64,000 nt of DNA, from positions 3,993,501-4,057,500 of the forward strand of contig NZ_CP020370.1 of the NCBI RefSeq assembly GCF_002813775.1, in the 5' to 3' direction. Position numbers and translations under genes: made by a program. This document shows positions 62,175 to 64,000 of the stretch, one piece after another (positions within the stretch are counted from its first letter, which is position 1; every line of letters begins with the position of its first letter). The stretch comes from Candidatus Thiodictyon syntrophicum. Lineage in GTDB: Bacteria; Pseudomonadota; Gammaproteobacteria; Chromatiales; Chromatiaceae. Under the pieces are notes generated by a model. The model searched no databases. It was given only the letters and a program-made list of their open reading frames with translations, and was not told the DNA's origin.

Positions 62175-63033
62175 GGCCGGCCTCCAATTGGGCAAGCAGG
62201 TCCAGGGTCCCTTCGCCCTCGCTGGCACTGGGCAGCCAATGCACATAGCGCAGGGTGGTCTGGATGCTGCGGTGGCCCATCAACCGTTGCAGGCGCTCCA
62301 CCGACAACCCGCCCGCCAATTGATGGGTGGCGTAGGCGTGGCGCAGCCCATGGATCCCGCCGACCGTGGTTACGCCGGCCTGGCGCTTGGCGTCGGTGAA
62401 GGCCTTCTGCAAGCCGGTCGGCGACAGCGGCGTCCCGGCGCGCCCGGCGAACAGCCAATCCGCTGGCCGATAGAGGCGCCAATAGTCCCGCAACGCCTCC
62501 AGCAGGGTCGGTGAGAGTGGGACCAGGCGGTCCTTCGCCCCCTTGCCCTGGGTGATCCGCAGCAGTCGGCGCTCGCCGTCGATGTCCTGCACCCGCAGGG
62601 CCAGGACTTCGCTCAGGCGCAGTCCGCAGCCATAGCAGACCGTCAACATCATGCGGTAACGCGGATTGTCGCAGGCGGCCAGGATGGCGGCGACCGCGCC
62701 GCGGGTGAGCAGCTCCGGGATGCGCTGCGGGCGCTTGGGTAAGGTGACCTCCAGGTCGACCGTCGGCCAGCCGAGCACCCGCAGATAGAAGAAGCGGATG
62801 CCGTTGTACATCAGCCGCACGCTGGCCGGGGCCAAACTGCGCTGCACCACCAGATGCTCGAAGTAGCGCGTGAGATCGGCGTGCTCCAGGGTGTCCGGGG
62901 AGCGCCGGGTGAATTTGGCGAGGTCACGCACCGCGTCGAGATAGCTTTCGTGGGTGCGCGGCGAGAAGCCATGCATCTGCATGGCCGTGATCATCTGCTG
63001 ACGCAGGGGTGTCATCGTCTGGTTCTCGGTCAA
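62167..63033 (-). CDS. tyrosine recombinase (phage-integrase family) of the IS91-like element
   Basis: A 288-residue recombinase: N-terminal SAM-like core-binding domain (ITAMQMHGFSPRTHESYLDA), catalytic domain with Arg in CGLRLSEVLALRVQDID, His-x-x-Arg in HGLRHAYATHQLAGG, His in LMGHRSIQTTLRYVH (Tyr about residue 265). All catalytic residues are present. It is paired with an IS91-type transposase, as in several known IS91-like elements carrying an upstream integrase. Start ATG at 63033. Confidence 0.88.
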   Translation of the reverse strand: MTENQTMTPLRQQMITAMQMHGFSPRTHESYLDAVRDLAKFTRRSPDTLEHADLTRYFEHLVVQRSLAPASVRLMYNGIRFFYLRVLGWPTVDLEVTLPKRPQRIPELLTRGAVAAILAACDNPRYRMMLTVCYGCGLRLSEVLALRVQDIDGERRLLRITQGKGAKDRLVPLSPTLLEALRDYWRLYRPADWLFAGRAGTPLSPTGLQKAFTDAKRQAGVTTVGGIHGLRHAYATHQLAGGLSVERLQRLMGHRSIQTTLRYVHWLPSASEGEGTLDLLAQLEAGHG

Positions 63034-63181
63034 CGACCCGGAGTGGGCCGTTACGAGTGTGGACGATGGGGGACGGGGCGGGGCCGCGGGTAACCGTGGG
63101 ACGGCTGGGCTTATCCGCGCTTCATTCGCTATTCAATGGCGCTGCGGGATGGCCGCGGAAGGCCCCGCGGAGCGGATTAGT

Positions 63182-63433
63182 TCAACAAATAGTTAGTCTG
63201 CGCGATCTATTTAGAATTAGGATGATTGGAACACCACCCAAAAAACTGAAAACGTAGCTAACGATCCCAATGCTCAACGTGACGGGTATTAGTTTCGCCG
63301 CGTATCCGGGACCCTGGTCTGTATACCCAGACACGAGAAGCATCGCAGAAAGAAAAAGCACAGGGACGATTAATGGCGCAAGGATCGCCGCGAAGATCGT
63401 TCTGCGTCGATGCGAAACGCTGGACATATGCAT
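63182..63433 (-). pseudogene. N-terminal part of a membrane protein gene split by the IS91-like element
   Basis: An 83-residue frame from ATG 63433 with two hydrophobic helices (TIFAAILAPLIVPVLFLSAM and LSIGIVSYVFSFLGGVPIIL) that stops inside the element's terminal repeat (RRLTIC then stop). The collinear remainder may be 60669-60457. Lower GC than the chromosome. No clear ribosome-binding site. Confidence 0.5.
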
Positions 63434-63639
63434 AGGAGGTTGACAATTATCTATTTTGAAGGTCTGCCGATATTATTAGTTGCGGCTGTTTGCTGAGGCA
63501 TATCTCCCTGAAAGCGGCGCACAGTCGACGCTTGGCCTTGCCTAAAGCCCCAATCGATATTCAGGGGCATCGGGGTCACGTCTTGCGTTTTTCCTAGCCG
63601 AAGGCACCGAGGCAAAAAGATCACGGTAGGACGGCCAGT
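63434..63639. other. gap, no gene seen
   Basis: Low-GC non-coding DNA between the split gene and the group II intron end. Confidence 0.35.
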
Positions 63640-64000
63640 TACCCGGCCGCCCCCGTACAGATCCCGGCGTGCGGAACTACCGCACCGGGCTCTTCGAAGT
63701 TACTCGCTTCGCACATGGCGACATAGGCTGATACTCAGAAGCTGTGGCAGATGCGTGGACGTTGGAGCTTGAAGACCGTGATCAGCTTGGCGAAGCCCTC
63801 CCAATTGTAGCTCCGGCGCTGACTGCGGCTGTTCAACAGGCGGTAGAACATCCGTGTGACCTGATAGAAGAAGTCAGCGATGCTGTCGAAGTTACCCCGG
63901 ATACCGTAGTAGTTGTAGTACCCACGCAGCTTCGCATTGAGCGCCGCGAAGAACTTGTCCTTGCGCATCCGGCAGTGTTCACGACACCATGCCTGGAAGT
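63640..64000 (-). mobile_element. group II intron, 3' part (continues beyond the window)
   Basis: On the minus strand the reverse-transcriptase C-terminus is followed, around 63700-63640, by GAGCCCGGTGCGGTAGTTCC then GCACGCCGGGATCTGTACGG, the domain V/VI-like 3' end typical of group II introns. The 5' part is off the window. Confidence 0.65.
63735..64000 (-). CDS. ltrA: group II intron reverse transcriptase/maturase (C-terminal part)
   Basis: The last 87 residues are visible, open to the window edge: CREHCRMRKDKFFAALNAKL, RGYYNYYGIRGNFDSIADFF, the GIIM/maturase-thumb region and a C-terminus ending in PRICHSF. This maturase tail (LRGYYNYYG...W) is typical of group II intron proteins. The frame starts beyond 64000. 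Confidence 0.8.
   Translation of the reverse strand, partial: FQAWCREHCRMRKDKFFAALNAKLRGYYNYYGIRGNFDSIADFFYQVTRMFYRLLNSRSQRRSYNWEGFAKLITVFKLQRPRICHSF

Larger units (their letters stand above)
60739..63189 (-). mobile_element. IS91-like element with transposase and tyrosine recombinase
   Basis: The element is bounded by TTTGTTGGACTAATCCGCTC (from 60739) and its inverted copy (63169-63189, 20 of 21 bases), enclosing a tyrosine recombinase gene followed by an IS91-type transposase. Long inverted ends are unusual for IS91 rolling-circle elements. Outside it, both flanks appear to be halves of one membrane-protein gene. Confidence 0.6.

Overview
The window is high-GC DNA from a gammaproteobacterium. 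The gene content (algZ/algR next to argH, the zapD-yacG pair, cowN, a PEP-CTERM protein with a PrsT-like TPR protein, many Rpn-type nuclease genes and toxin-antitoxin fragments, and dense short palindromic repeats) is what I would expect of a purple sulfur bacterium of the Chromatiaceae. That placement is an inference. No rRNA, tRNA or CRISPR array was seen.

Layout. 1-2000: the istA end of an IS21-type insertion sequence with a small zinc-finger gene, cut by the window edge. 2000-7400: accessory DNA with a YgiT/DUF4258 toxin-antitoxin pair, a DUF6399 transposase-like gene inside inverted repeats, a frameshifted small secreted-protein gene, and a DUF2887 nuclease-like gene between two copies of the 3' end of a MazG-like gene. 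7400-16300: mazG-like and argH on the minus strand, then algZ, algR, a PAP2 phosphatase fusion, an asparagine-synthase-type amidotransferase and two glycosyltransferases on the plus strand. 16700-24000: rsmE, a periplasmic sugar-binding lipoprotein paired with a GGDEF-EAL receptor, zapD, yacG and uppP. 24200-26900: an FGE/SUMF1-like protein and an Rpn-family nuclease-like protein. 27400-32300: a phosphotransferase (PTS) pair, an EIIA-HPr-EI fusion and a glucose-type EIICB permease. A Glk-type glucokinase lies further on at 50.2-51.2 kb.

32500-39100: an orphan antitoxin, gloA, cowN, a DUF2721 membrane protein, a TPR-sulfotransferase, an AbrB antitoxin with an internally deleted MazF toxin, and a PEP-CTERM protein. 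39400-48200: a PrsT-like TPR protein and a 1913-residue double-length UvrA. 48300-49900: an unknown protein, hicBA and a ParD-like/truncated ParE-like pair. 52100-59000: a five-gene minus-strand cluster of a polysaccharide export protein, a BY-kinase-like ATPase, a receiver-like/Hpt protein, an HATPase-REC-PP2C phosphatase and a LuxO-like sigma-54 activator. This looks like an exopolysaccharide export and control operon. 59100-64000: lower-GC decayed DNA with an IS91-like element (transposase plus tyrosine recombinase) that appears to split a membrane-protein gene, and the 3' end of a group II intron.

The most striking structure is repetitive. A 22-bp motif (GGCCTTGATCAT, three bases, TCCGGCC) bounds the DUF6399 gene as inverted repeats. 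The same motif bounds three 125-144 bp elements without coding capacity that carry different internal hairpins (2354-2488, 34825-34949, 49719-49862), so this looks like an autonomous transposon with MITE-like relatives. Other palindromic repeats fill most intergenic gaps, and some are carried in frame inside uvrA.
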